DNA of 64,000 nucleotides from positions 62,001 through 126,000 of the forward strand of contig NZ_WLYI01000002.1 of the NCBI RefSeq assembly GCF_009707515.1, written 5' to 3'. Numbering within the stretch: position 1 is the stretch's first letter; each line of letters starts with the position of its first letter. Below the pieces are notes generated by a model, which did not search any database, was not told the DNA's origin, and was given only the letters and a program-made list of their open reading frames with translations. The translations under genes and the position numbers were made by a program. Of this stretch, positions 1 through 9,441 are shown in pieces. This DNA comes from Pseudomonas karstica. GTDB lineage: Bacteria; Pseudomonadota; Gammaproteobacteria; Pseudomonadales; Pseudomonadaceae.

Positions 1-363
1 CTTTTGGACCTGGAGCGTTGGTCTTATGATAAAAATGACCAACGCATCGAGGTGCTACTTCCGCTTTCGAAAACGAACTGAATAATCTACTCCAACTAGA
101 GCGTGGAACACCTGAAAGCACAAACTTCCTTGCACAGCTTCCAGCACTACGTTCAGCCGCCCAGTCAGTCGTGGCCCATCTTCCAGTAACGTAACCTCGC
201 ACCCCAAAGCTTGGGCCGTGGTTACGACTGGAGCAGCAGCCCCCCTCTCTTGATTGATCACCCCCATCGTAAAGACGGCGCTTTGAATGCGCCCGCACGA
301 TTGCGCCGTGCCTTTTATCACCGTCCGACTAGAAACTTATTCCAAAGACTTGTGCTCACAGTA
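1..363. other. Left-edge region without a confident gene
   Basis: No coding sequence can be supported here. A perfect 9-bp inverted repeat (GCGTTGGTC at 15-23, GACCAACGC at 37-45) has no T-run on either side, so it is not an obvious terminator. An 88-codon minus-strand frame (55-321) matches no family I recognise and has no clear ribosome binding site. The right end leads into the promoter of the gene at 412. Confidence 0.4.
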
Positions 364-379
364 TTATGGTATACCATAA
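364..379. promoter_or_regulatory. Palindromic operator 1, probable GntR site
   Basis: Perfect 16-bp palindrome TTATGGTATACCATAA, 32 bp before the start at 412. The same core recurs before ribBX, the ABC transporter, the NCS1 permease and the second flavin reductase. Palindromes of this TGGTATACCA type are typical of FCD-family GntR repressors. Assignment to the GntR protein at 4426-5178 is inference from location. Confidence 0.8.
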
Positions 380-411
380 GACGAACAAGCATTCAGCCTA
401 CGGAGCAGCTC

Positions 412-1002
412 ATGAGTTTCGAAATCCGCAAGATCGTCAGCTATGTCGAAGAAACCTTTATCGAAGGCGGCAAAGCCACTGATACGCCAGTGACTATGGT
501 CGGCCTGGCCGTAGTGATGAAAAACCCTTGGCTCGACCGCAGTTTCGTTGAAGACCTGAAACCGGAAATTCGCGCCAACTGCTCTGATCTCGGCGCGCTG
601 ATGGTCGAACGCCTAGTGGGCATCATTGGCGGTGCCGAGAAGATCGAAGCCTACGGTAAGGCCGCGGTGGTCGGCGCCGACGGCGAAATAGAACACGCCT
701 CCGCAGTGATCCACACCCTGCGCTTCGGCAATCACTACCGTGAAGCGGTCAAGGCCAAGAGCTACCTGAGTTTCACCAACAAACGCGGCGGCCCTGGCAC
801 CTCGATTCAGATCCCGATGATGCATAAAGATGACGAAGGCTTGCGTTCGCACTACATCACCCTGGAAATGCAGATCGAAGATGCGCCGCGTGCCGACGAA
901 ATCGTTGTGGTTCTGGGTTGTGCCGATGGCGGCCGCCTGCACCCACGCATCGGCAACCGTTATATCGACCTGGAAGAACTGGCTGCCGAGAACGCCCAGT
1001 AA
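412..1002 (+). CDS. Amino acid synthesis family protein (DUF1185)
   Basis: A 196-residue protein resembling the DUF1185 'amino acid synthesis' family, whose biochemical role is not established as far as I know. No signal peptide or membrane segment is seen. The start at 412 is preceded by CGGAG (401-405) at good spacing and sits just after operator 1. The same frame stays open further upstream, but that stretch has no ribosome binding site and overlaps the operator. It is the first gene of a run with the hydrolase, aldehyde dehydrogenase and flavin reductase that follow, so a part in the same catabolic route is likely. The name says little about the reaction. Confidence 0.85.
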   Translation: MSFEIRKIVSYVEETFIEGGKATDTPVTMVGLAVVMKNPWLDRSFVEDLKPEIRANCSDLGALMVERLVGIIGGAEKIEAYGKAAVVGADGEIEHASAVIHTLRFGNHYREAVKAKSYLSFTNKRGGPGTSIQIPMMHKDDEGLRSHYITLEMQIEDAPRADEIVVVLGCADGGRLHPRIGNRYIDLEELAAENAQ

Positions 1003-1047
1003 TTGCGAACATGGCAACCACAACAAAAAGGCATGCAGGAGCGCTCC

Positions 1048-1881
1048 ATGATTCGGCTCACCGCTGAACTCACCCCGGCTGGCACCAGTTACCTGGCGAC
1101 CGGCCAAGGCCAGCCCGTGGTTTTGATCCACGGCGTGGGCCTGAACAAAGAAATGTGGGGTGGCCAGGTTGTTGGCCTGGCCACAAAGTACCGTGTGATC
1201 GCCTATGACATGCTCGGTCACGGCGCCAGCCCGCGCCCGGAACATGGCACTCCCCTGCTCGGCTATGCTGATCAGTTGCTGGAGCTACTCGATCACCTGC
1301 AAGTGCCCCAGGCGACGGTAATAGGTTTTTCCATGGGCGGACTGGTGGCGCGAGCTTTTGCCTCGCATTACCCGCAACGCCTGCAAGGCCTGGTGGTGCT
1401 CAATAGTGTGTTCAATCGCAGCGCCGAACAGCGTGCCGGGGTCATTGCCCGCACGGCTCAAGCTGCCGAGCACGGTCCGGATGCCAATGCCGAGGCCGCG
1501 TTGTCGCGCTGGTTCAGCCGCGAGTACCAGGCAGCCAATCCGGCGCAGATCACCGCGCTGCGCCACACCTTGGCGGGTAACGACCCGCAGGGTTATCTGA
1601 CCGCTTATGAGCTGTTCGCCACCCAGGACATGTACCGCGTGGAGGATCTGGCGAACATTCAAGTGCCGACGCTGGTCGCCACCGGTGAACTGGACCCCGG
1701 CTCGACACCGGAAATGGCCCGGCAATTGGCCGAACGGATTCCCGGTGCGGCCGTTGCCGTACTCGCCGAGCAGCGGCATATGATGCCCGTAGAATCGCCG
1801 CGCCTGGTCAACCAGATGTTGCTGGAATTTCTTGACACTGCGCACTCCCGACAACACCAAATAAAGGGGATCGTTGCATGA
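1048..1881 (+). CDS. Alpha/beta hydrolase, TgnE/RutD-like
   Basis: A 277-residue alpha/beta-hydrolase fold enzyme. The oxyanion region HGVGLN lies near residue 28, the nucleophile elbow GFSMGG near residue 94 supplies the serine, an acid is likely in GELDPG and the late histidine in QRHMM. The start at 1048 has AGGAG at 1037-1041; a longer upstream form lacks such a site. The 3' end overlaps the aldehyde dehydrogenase start by ATGA, so the two are translationally coupled. In flavin-dependent heterocycle pathways (RutD; TgnE of trigonelline breakdown) such hydrolases act on the ring-opened amide. That role here is inference from the neighbours. Confidence 0.88.
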   Translation: MIRLTAELTPAGTSYLATGQGQPVVLIHGVGLNKEMWGGQVVGLATKYRVIAYDMLGHGASPRPEHGTPLLGYADQLLELLDHLQVPQATVIGFSMGGLVARAFASHYPQRLQGLVVLNSVFNRSAEQRAGVIARTAQAAEHGPDANAEAALSRWFSREYQAANPAQITALRHTLAGNDPQGYLTAYELFATQDMYRVEDLANIQVPTLVATGELDPGSTPEMARQLAERIPGAAVAVLAEQRHMMPVESPRLVNQMLLEFLDTAHSRQHQIKGIVA

Positions 1882-3359
1882 CACTCACACGCTTCCAGAT
1901 GTGCATCGGCGGTGAATGGGTCGATGCCCTGTCCGGCAAGACCTTTGAAAGCCTGAACCCGGCCCTGGCTCAAGCCTGGGCTGAATTGCCCGACGCTGAC
2001 GAAGGCGATGTCGAGCGCGCCGTGCAGGCTGCGCAAACAGCCTTCGACAGCCCGGCCTGGCGCGGCCTGACCGCCACCGCTCGCGGCAAACTGCTGCGTC
2101 GTCTCGGTGACCTGATCGCGGAAAACAAAGAACAATTGGCGCAGTTGGAAAGCCGCGACAACGGCAAGCTGATTCGCGAAACCCGCGGCCAGGTCGGCTA
2201 CTTACCGGAGTTCTTCCACTACACTGCGGGCCTGGCCGACAAACTCGAAGGCGGCACCCTGCCCCTCGATAAGCCCGACCTGTTCGCCTACACAGTGCAC
2301 GAAGCTATGGGCGTGGTCGCGGCGATCATTCCCTGGAACAGCCCGCTGTACCTGACGGCGATCAAACTGGCGCCGGCCCTTGCGGCAGGTAACACCATTG
2401 TGATCAAACCGTCCGAACACGCCTCGGCGACCATTCTGGAACTGGCCCGCCTGGCCCTCGAAGCCGGTATTCCGCCGGGCGTGGTCAATGTCGTCACTGG
2501 TTATGGTCCAAGCACTGGCGCCGCCCTCACCCGCCATCCGTTGGTACGCAAGATCGCCTTCACCGGCGGTGCTGCCACGGCCCGGCATGTGGTACGCAGC
2601 AGCGCCGAGAACTTTGCCAAGCTGTCGCTGGAATTGGGCGGAAAATCGCCAAACATCATCTTCGCCGACGCCGACCTCGATAGCGCCATCAACGGTGCAA
2701 TTGCCGGGATCTATGCGGCATCCGGTCAGAGCTGCGTTTCCGGCTCGCGGTTGTTGGTGCAGGACGAAATCTACGACGAATTCGTCTCGCGCCTGGTGGA
2801 GCGCGCCAAACGCATCCGCATCGGCAACCCGCAAGAAGACAGCAGCGAAATGGGCCCGATGGCCACGGCGCAACAATTGGCCGTGGTTGAAGGCCTGGTA
2901 GCTGATGCCATCGCCGAAGGTGCGCGCCTGCGTCTGGGCGGCAAGCGTCCAGAGAATCTGGGCGACGGCTGGTTCTACGAACCGACCCTGTTCGAATGCG
3001 ACCGCAACTCGATGAAAATCATGCAAGAAGAGGTCTTCGGTCCAGTGGCCTCCGTCATCCGGTTCAAGGACGAAGCCCAAGCGCTGGCGATTGCCAACGA
3101 CTCGCAGTTCGGCCTCGCCGCCGGCATCTGGACCCGCGATCTAGGGCGTGCCCATCGCCTGGCCCGAGACATTCGCTCAGGGATTATCTGGGTCAACACC
3201 TACCGCGCCGTATCGGCCATGGCACCGATCGGCGGCTTCAAGAACAGTGGCTATGGACGCGAAAGCGGCATCGATTCGGTGCTGGCCTACACCGAGCTGA
3301 AAACGGTGTGGATCAACCTCTCCCAGGCACCAATGCCTGACCCCTTCGTAATGCGCTAG
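1878..3359 (+). CDS. Aldehyde dehydrogenase, TgnC-like candidate
   Basis: A 493-residue NAD(P)-dependent aldehyde dehydrogenase of usual length. Visible are the cofactor-site IIPWNSP, the FTGG turn, the ELGGKSPN glutamate motif and the catalytic cysteine in GQSCVSG. The C-terminal VNTYRAVS is unlike the typical betaine-aldehyde dehydrogenase form. It overlaps the hydrolase gene by four bases and is followed 12 bases on by a flavin reductase. In the trigonelline pathway an aldehyde dehydrogenase (TgnC) oxidises the cyclised ring-cleavage product. This gene would fill that step if region A is an analogous pathway. Family confidence is high; substrate unknown. Confidence 0.92.
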   Translation: MTLTRFQMCIGGEWVDALSGKTFESLNPALAQAWAELPDADEGDVERAVQAAQTAFDSPAWRGLTATARGKLLRRLGDLIAENKEQLAQLESRDNGKLIRETRGQVGYLPEFFHYTAGLADKLEGGTLPLDKPDLFAYTVHEAMGVVAAIIPWNSPLYLTAIKLAPALAAGNTIVIKPSEHASATILELARLALEAGIPPGVVNVVTGYGPSTGAALTRHPLVRKIAFTGGAATARHVVRSSAENFAKLSLELGGKSPNIIFADADLDSAINGAIAGIYAASGQSCVSGSRLLVQDEIYDEFVSRLVERAKRIRIGNPQEDSSEMGPMATAQQLAVVEGLVADAIAEGARLRLGGKRPENLGDGWFYEPTLFECDRNSMKIMQEEVFGPVASVIRFKDEAQALAIANDSQFGLAAGIWTRDLGRAHRLARDIRSGIIWVNTYRAVSAMAPIGGFKNSGYGRESGIDSVLAYTELKTVWINLSQAPMPDPFVMR

Positions 3360-3371
3360 GAGACCCTCTTC

Positions 3372-3857
3372 ATGATCGAGCCCGGCATTTATAAAGACGT
3401 CATGAGTTCCTTTCCTTCCGGGGTCACGGTGGTCACTACCCTGGACCCGGGCGGTGACATCGTCGGTATCACCGCCAGCGCCTTCAGTGCGCTGTCGATT
3501 GATCCGGCGCTGGTGCTGTTCTGCCCCAACTACGCCTCGGACACTTATCCGATCCTACGCGACAGCAAGCAGTTCGCGATCCATCTGCTGTCGGCCGAGC
3601 AGACCACTGAAGCCTATGCGTTTGCGGGAAAAGGCAAGGGCAAGGCCAAGGGCATTGAATGGCACCTCAGCGAACTGGGTAACCCGCTGCTGGCCAAGGC
3701 CACGGCAATCATCGAATGCGAGTTGTGGCGTGAATACGACGGTGGCGATCACGCGATCATTGTCGGCGCGGTGAAGAACCTGATTCTGCCCGAACAGCCG
3801 GCCACGCCGATGATCTACCACAAAGGCAAGCTGGGCCCGCTGCCTACCCTGGCCTGA
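3372..3857 (+). CDS. Flavin reductase domain protein, first copy
   Basis: A 161-residue flavin reductase of the FMN-binding split-barrel (HpaC/RutF-like) family. Family signs are PSGVTVVTT near the N-terminus, the ASAFSALS stretch and ECELWREYDGGDH near the C-terminus. It should use NAD(P)H to reduce free FMN or FAD for a partner monooxygenase. The partner is probably the luciferase-like enzyme at 14814, more than 10 kb away. It is 115/161 identical, in an ungapped by-eye alignment, to the protein at 14292-14777. It is the fourth gene of the 412-3857 run, ended by a terminator. Confidence 0.92.
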   Translation: MIEPGIYKDVMSSFPSGVTVVTTLDPGGDIVGITASAFSALSIDPALVLFCPNYASDTYPILRDSKQFAIHLLSAEQTTEAYAFAGKGKGKAKGIEWHLSELGNPLLAKATAIIECELWREYDGGDHAIIVGAVKNLILPEQPATPMIYHKGKLGPLPTLA

Positions 3858-3868
3858 CGTCTACTTTT

Positions 3869-3905
3869 GGGCTGCGTCTAACCCCCCCCGGTGCGGCCCT
3901 TTTTT
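3869..3905 (+). terminator. Rho-independent terminator after first flavin reductase
   Basis: GGGCTGC pairs with GCGGCCC (one G-U) around a C-rich loop and is followed by six Ts. It ends the 412-3857 run, though readthrough into the next gene is possible because no separate operator is seen there. Confidence 0.7.
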
Positions 3906-3947
3906 CTTCAAGTACGGGAGCCTGCATGGGCCCAGGAGCACACAACA

Positions 3948-4337
3948 ATGAGTAACGAGAAATATGAGCAAGGCCTGAAAATTCGCACCCAAGTTCTGGG
4001 TGAAGCCTACGTGAAACGCTCTATCGAAAACGCCGATGACTTCACTCGACCGTTGCAGGAAATGGTCACGGAGTACTGCTGGGGCCACGTCTGGGGGCGT
4101 GAGGGTTTGTCGCTTAAAGAGCGCAGCATGATAAACTTGGCGATGATTTCGGCCCTCAACCGGCCTCATGAACTCAAGCTACATGTACGTGGTGCCTTGC
4201 GTAACGGGCTGAGTCGTGAACAAATACGTGAAACTCTGCTTCAGGTCGGTATTTATTGCGGTGTCCCCGCTGCCGTAGACAGTTTCCGGCTCGCCCGTGA
4301 AGCGTTCGCCGAAGCCGATGCCGAGGCCTCCAGTTAA
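3948..4337 (+). CDS. Carboxymuconolactone decarboxylase family protein
   Basis: A 129-residue protein of the carboxymuconolactone decarboxylase/AhpD-like superfamily, close in length to PcaC. The VWGREGLSLKERSMINLAM segment and the LLQVGIYCGVPAA segment are the usual family blocks, and the thiol-pair CxxC of AhpD is absent. The start at 3948 has AGGAG at 3934-3938; an upstream in-frame ATG at 3891 lies inside the terminator and is rejected. No protocatechuate genes are nearby, so it may decarboxylate or lactonise another pathway intermediate. That is inference. Confidence 0.88.
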   Translation: MSNEKYEQGLKIRTQVLGEAYVKRSIENADDFTRPLQEMVTEYCWGHVWGREGLSLKERSMINLAMISALNRPHELKLHVRGALRNGLSREQIRETLLQVGIYCGVPAAVDSFRLAREAFAEADAEASS

Positions 4338-4359
4338 CCCTTGGCTGTTTGGATTGATC

Positions 4360-4395
4360 GAGCACTTATGATCCACGGATCAACGTGCTCTTTTT
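4360..4395 (+). terminator. Terminator before gntR
   Basis: GAGCAC (4360-4365) pairs with GTGCTC (4385-4390), with a second short GATC pairing inside the loop, followed by TTTTT. It separates the decarboxylase gene from gntR. Confidence 0.65.
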
Positions 4396-4425
4396 GCATG
4401 GACAGCCACATTCAGAGCCGACCCC

Positions 4426-5744
<1,319 letters not shown>

Positions 5745-5754
5745 CAGCCCACAT

Positions 5755-6048
5755 TCAGGGCCCTACACCCTCGACAATGATGATCTCGGCCCGAGCCACC
5801 CCTTCCCGATGCAGTTTCGCCTCCTGATAATGCTCAGAGTGGTAGCAGGCCAGTGCCTGTTCGTATGAGTCGAACTCAATGACCACGTTGCGTTGCCGCA
5901 TGGGCCCGCCTTCCAGTGCTTCGCTGCGCCCGCCCCGGGCCAGCATCCGCCCACCATACAACGCGAAGGCCGCCGGAGCCCGCTGGGTGTATTGGCAGTA
6001 TTGATCGGGGTCGGTGACATCCACATGAGCAATCCAGTACGCCTTCAT
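5755..6048 (-). CDS. DUF1330 domain-containing protein
   Basis: A 97-residue protein of the DUF1330 family, a dimeric alpha-beta barrel (ferredoxin-like) fold with no settled function. It opens MKAYWIAHVDVTDP and carries the family block VVIEFDSYEQALACY. It is transcribed divergently from ribBX, and the 71-base gap between them holds operator 2, so both are probably under the same control. It converges on the Nudix gene. A role in handling a small reactive intermediate is possible but is not shown by the sequence. Confidence 0.85.
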   Translation of the reverse strand: MKAYWIAHVDVTDPDQYCQYTQRAPAAFALYGGRMLARGGRSEALEGGPMRQRNVVIEFDSYEQALACYHSEHYQEAKLHREGVARAEIIIVEGVGP

Positions 6049-6072
6049 AGTGACCTCTTGGCTTATTTTGTA

Positions 6073-6088
6073 TTATGGTATACCAATA
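6073..6088. promoter_or_regulatory. Palindromic operator 2
   Basis: TTATGGTATACCAATA, with the perfect core TGGTATACCA at 6076-6085, lies between the divergent DUF1330 gene and ribBX. It differs from operator 1 only in the right flank. One bound regulator could control both directions. Confidence 0.78.
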
Positions 6089-6119
6089 AATATACCCGTC
6101 CAACACTGAGAGTTCCAGC

Positions 6120-7229
6120 ATGGCCTTTAACAGCATCGAAGAAATCATCGAAGACTATCGACAAGGCAAGATGGTGCTCCTGGTTGACGACGAAGACCGG
6201 GAAAACGAAGGCGACCTGCTACTGGCTGCCGATCGCTGCACGGCCGAGGCCATCAGTTTCATGGCGCGGGAAGCGCGCGGTCTGATCTGCCTGACCCTGA
6301 CCGACGAACACTGCCAGCGCCTCGGCCTGGAGCAGATGGTACCGAGCAATGGCAGCGTGTTCAGCACTGCGTTTACCGTGTCCATCGAGGCTGCCGTCGG
6401 CGTGACCACCGGCATCTCCGCCGCTGACCGGGCGAGAACTGTTGCCGCCGCCGTCGCCACCCATGCCGAGGCCATCGATCTTGTACAACCCGGGCACATC
6501 TTCCCCCTGAGGGCCAAGGAAGGCGGCGTACTGACCCGCGCTGGCCACACCGAAGCCGGATGCGACCTGGCACGCCTGGCCGGTTTCACTCCCGCCTCGG
6601 TGATCGTCGAGGTGATGAATGACGACGGCACCATGGCGCGCCGCCCGGACCTGGAAGTGTTCGCGCGCAAGCACGGGATCAAGATCGGCACCATCGCCGA
6701 CCTGATCCACTATCGCCTCAGCACCGAACACACCGTAGTGCGTATCGGAGAACGTGAGCTACCCACGGTGCATGGCACCTTCCGCCTGATCACCTTTGAA
6801 GATCACATCGAAGGCGGCGTCCACATGGCCATGGTCATGGGCACATTACACCGGGACGAACCGACGCTGGTGCGCGTGCATGTGATTGATCCGCTGCGCG
6901 ACCTGGTGGGCGCCGATTACAGTGGCCCGTTGAACTGGACCTTGTGGGCCGCCTTGCAACGGGTGGCCGAAGAAGGTCGCGGCGTGGTGGTCGTACTGGC
7001 CAATCATGAATCGTCCCAGGCGCTGCTCGAACGGGTCCCTCAACTGACGCAGCCACCACGACAGTTCAGTCGCTCGCAATCGCGCATCTATTCTGAAGTG
7101 GGCACCGGGGCGCAGATTCTGCACGACCTCGGCATAGGCAAGCTGCGCCACCTCGGCCCGCCATTGAAATACGCAGGCTTGACCGGTTACGACCTGGAAG
7201 TGGTCGAGAGCATCCCGTTTGTCCAGTGA
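6120..7229 (+). CDS. ribBX: RibBX: DHBP synthase fused to inactive GTP cyclohydrolase II-like domain
   Basis: A 369-residue protein. The N-terminal half (to about residue 200) is 3,4-dihydroxy-2-butanone-4-phosphate synthase with the acidic active-site loop [10 protein letters not shown] and the later RAGHTEA block. It converts ribulose 5-phosphate to a riboflavin precursor. The C-terminal half resembles GTP cyclohydrolase II but lacks the zinc-binding cysteines and the catalytic arginine loop, as in known proteobacterial RibBX proteins. Its own operator upstream ties it to the catabolic regulon, not to the core riboflavin genes. It probably raises flavin supply for the monooxygenase system. 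Confidence 0.92.
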   Translation: MAFNSIEEIIEDYRQGKMVLLVDDEDRENEGDLLLAADRCTAEAISFMAREARGLICLTLTDEHCQRLGLEQMVPSNGSVFSTAFTVSIEAAVGVTTGISAADRARTVAAAVATHAEAIDLVQPGHIFPLRAKEGGVLTRAGHTEAGCDLARLAGFTPASVIVEVMNDDGTMARRPDLEVFARKHGIKIGTIADLIHYRLSTEHTVVRIGERELPTVHGTFRLITFEDHIEGGVHMAMVMGTLHRDEPTLVRVHVIDPLRDLVGADYSGPLNWTLWAALQRVAEEGRGVVVVLANHESSQALLERVPQLTQPPRQFSRSQSRIYSEVGTGAQILHDLGIGKLRHLGPPLKYAGLTGYDLEVVESIPFVQ

Positions 7230-7255
7230 TGCGCAAGCATCGGGTATGGCGCAAT

Positions 7256-7275
7256 CCCTGTAGGAGCGGCTTGCC
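7256..7275 (+). repeat. REP-like fragment
   Basis: The sequence TGTAGGAGCGGCTTGC, just after ribBX, matches one arm of the common Pseudomonas REP family (TGTAGGAGCGRGCTTGC). No partner arm is seen nearby, so it is a lone or decayed copy. Confidence 0.5.
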
Positions 7276-7350
7276 CTAGACAAGGCTTAAAATCCATAAA
7301 AGTCTCAATTTTGGCGGATAACCGGTAAGGCAAAGTGCTTGCACAAAGCT

Positions 7351-7375
7351 TGGAATACCATAATATGATATTCCA
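7351..7375. promoter_or_regulatory. Double palindromic operator 3 before the ABC transporter
   Basis: Two variant copies of the regulon core, TGGAATACCA (7351-7360) and TGATATTCCA (7366-7375), have centres 15 bp apart. Together they form a larger inverted repeat with TGGAATA and TATTCCA as outer arms. It lies about 100 bases before the transporter start, in the only gap of the transporter operon. Confidence 0.65.
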
Positions 7376-7471
7376 TAGGCCGGACAGCTGCTGCTGGCAG
7401 ATGGACCTACTGCTCCCCATAGGCGGGCACTGCAAAGCCCCGCTCATAAACACAACAATGAGGGCGTGAAA

Positions 7472-8497
7472 ATGGTGTTGAACAAACGTGCAACCGCAGT
7501 ACTGTTCGCGGGCTTACTGGCCACCGCCAGTCACGTGGCAATGGCGGCTGAAAGCATCAACTTCGTCAGTTGGGGTGGTAGCACCCAGGATGCGCAGAAG
7601 CAGGCCTGGGCTGCCCCGTTCAGCAAGGCCAGTGGCATCACCGTGGTCCAGGATGGCCCGACCGACTACGGCAAACTCAAAGCCATGGTCGAAAGCGGTA
7701 ACGTGCAGTGGGACGTGGTCGATGTCGAAGCGGACTTCGCTTTGCGCGCCGCCGCCGAAGGCTTGCTCGAACCCCTCGACTTCTCGGTGATCCAGCGCGA
7801 CAAAATCGACCCGCGATTTGTCTCCGATCATGGCGTTGGCTCGTTCTTCTTCTCCTTTGTCCTCGGCTACAACGAAGACAAGCTCGGCGCCAGCAAACCT
7901 CAGGACTGGTCCGCGCTGTTCGACACCAAGACCTACCCCGGCAAACGTGCCCTCTACAAATGGCCAAGCCCTGGCGTGCTGGAACTGGCCCTGCTGGCCG
8001 ATGGTGTGGCCGCTGACAAGCTCTATCCGCTGGACCTGGATCGCGCCTTCAAGAAACTCGACACCCTCAAGAAAGACATCGTCTGGTGGGGCGGCGGCGC
8101 CCAGTCGCAACAATTGCTGGCCTCTGGGGAGGTCAGCATGGGGCAATTCTGGAACGGCCGGATCCACGCCCTGCAAGAAGATGGTGCGCCGGTGGGCGTG
8201 AGCTGGAAACAGAACCTGGTCATGGCCGACATTCTGGTCGTGCCCAAGGGTACAAAAAACAAGGCGGCAGCCATGAAATTCCTGGCCAGCGCCAGCAGTG
8301 CCAAAGGACAAGCTGACTTCTCCAACCTGACCGCCTATGCACCGGTCAACGTCGATAGCGTGGCGCGCCTGGACTCAGTGCTGGCCCCTAACCTTCCGAC
8401 GGCCTACGCCAAGGATCAAATCACGCTTGATTTCGCGTACTGGGCCAAAAACGGTCCGGCCATCGCAACACGGTGGAACGAATGGCTGGTCAAATGA
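7472..8497 (+). CDS. ABC transporter substrate-binding protein, polyamine (PotD) type
   Basis: About 341 residues. A Sec signal peptide (MVLNKRATAVLFAGLLATAS, cleaved near AMAAES) precedes a spermidine/putrescine-type periplasmic binding protein (INFVSWGG opening, WDVVDVEADF, WWGGGAQSQQLL). The ATG at 7472 is chosen over the GTG at 7466 because GAGGG at 7460-7464 spaces correctly only for the former. It heads a four-gene ABC operon and overlaps the next gene by ATGA. PotD-type transporters favour small cationic or amine compounds, which hints at the cluster's substrate. The true ligand cannot be read from sequence. Confidence 0.92.
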   Translation: MVLNKRATAVLFAGLLATASHVAMAAESINFVSWGGSTQDAQKQAWAAPFSKASGITVVQDGPTDYGKLKAMVESGNVQWDVVDVEADFALRAAAEGLLEPLDFSVIQRDKIDPRFVSDHGVGSFFFSFVLGYNEDKLGASKPQDWSALFDTKTYPGKRALYKWPSPGVLELALLADGVAADKLYPLDLDRAFKKLDTLKKDIVWWGGGAQSQQLLASGEVSMGQFWNGRIHALQEDGAPVGVSWKQNLVMADILVVPKGTKNKAAAMKFLASASSAKGQADFSNLTAYAPVNVDSVARLDSVLAPNLPTAYAKDQITLDFAYWAKNGPAIATRWNEWLVK

Positions 8498-9435
8498 AAA
8501 TGACAGCTGCACCCCGTCAACCCGCTCCGACCGGGAGCGCTCATGGCGCTGCCGGTGCGGTTCCAGGCCAAGTGGCTGTGCTGAAACAGTCCCCGTCCCT
8601 GATGCAGCGCTGGCGCGGCTCGAGCAATCTGATCCCCGCCCTGCTGTTTCTCGGCCTGTTCTTTCTTGCGCCGCTGATCGGGCTGTTACTACGTGGCGTG
8701 CTGGAGCCGGTACCGGGGTTGGGCAACTACGAGCAGTTGTTTGCCAACTCGGCGTATGCCCGGGTCTTGCTCAACACCTTCTCGGTAGCCGGCCTGGTCA
8801 CCCTGTTCAGCCTGCTGCTCGGCTTTCCGCTGGCCTGGGCGATTACCCTGGTACCGCGTGGCTGGGGGCGCTGGATTCTCAACATCGTGCTGCTGTCGAT
8901 GTGGACCAGCCTCCTCGCCCGGACCTACTCCTGGCTGGTGCTACTGCAAGCTTCCGGGGTCATCAACAAGGCGTTGATGGCGATGGGCATCATCGATCAG
9001 CCCCTGGAGATGGTACATAACCTCACCGGGGTGGTGATCGGCATGAGCTACATCATGATCCCGTTCATCGTGCTGCCACTGCAGGCGACCATGCAGGCCA
9101 TCGACCCGATGATTCTACAAGCCGGATCGATCTGCGGTGCCAGTCCCTGGAGCAACTTTTTCCGGGTGTTCCTGCCACTGTGCCGGCCGGGGTTGTTTTC
9201 CGGCGGCCTGATGGTGTTCGTGATGTCCCTTGGGTACTACGTCACTCCAGCGCTACTGGGCGGGGCACAGAATATGATGCTGCCTGAGTTCATCATTCAA
9301 CAGGTGCAGTCGTTCCTCAACTGGGGCCTGGCCAGCGCCGGCGCCGCATTACTGATCGCTATTACGCTGGTGCTGTTCTACTTCTACCTGAAGCTTCAGC
9401 CGGAATCCCCGGTTGGCGCCAGCAACGCGAGGTAA
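8494..9435 (+). CDS. ABC transporter permease, PotB/PotH type
   Basis: A 313-residue inner-membrane permease with six predicted helices after a polar N-terminal extension of about 40 residues. The binding-protein-dependent transport signature is present (QAGSICGASPWSNFFRVFLPL, the EAA-loop region). The start at 8494 overlaps the upstream stop by ATGA; an in-frame GTG at 8473 would overlap more and is less likely. It pairs with the next permease to form the channel. The operon order binding protein, permease, permease, ATPase is complete. Confidence 0.92.
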   Translation: MKMTAAPRQPAPTGSAHGAAGAVPGQVAVLKQSPSLMQRWRGSSNLIPALLFLGLFFLAPLIGLLLRGVLEPVPGLGNYEQLFANSAYARVLLNTFSVAGLVTLFSLLLGFPLAWAITLVPRGWGRWILNIVLLSMWTSLLARTYSWLVLLQASGVINKALMAMGIIDQPLEMVHNLTGVVIGMSYIMIPFIVLPLQATMQAIDPMILQAGSICGASPWSNFFRVFLPLCRPGLFSGGLMVFVMSLGYYVTPALLGGAQNMMLPEFIIQQVQSFLNWGLASAGAALLIAITLVLFYFYLKLQPESPVGASNAR

Positions 9436-9441
9436 GCCGTC

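Noticed and set aside
15..45. Perfect 9-bp hairpin as a terminator
   Set aside because: No T-run follows on either strand; the stem alone does not support termination.
55..321. 88-codon minus-strand frame at the left edge
   Set aside because: No recognisable family, no clear ribosome binding site, and it overlaps the lead-in to the operator-bearing promoter; insufficient to call a gene.
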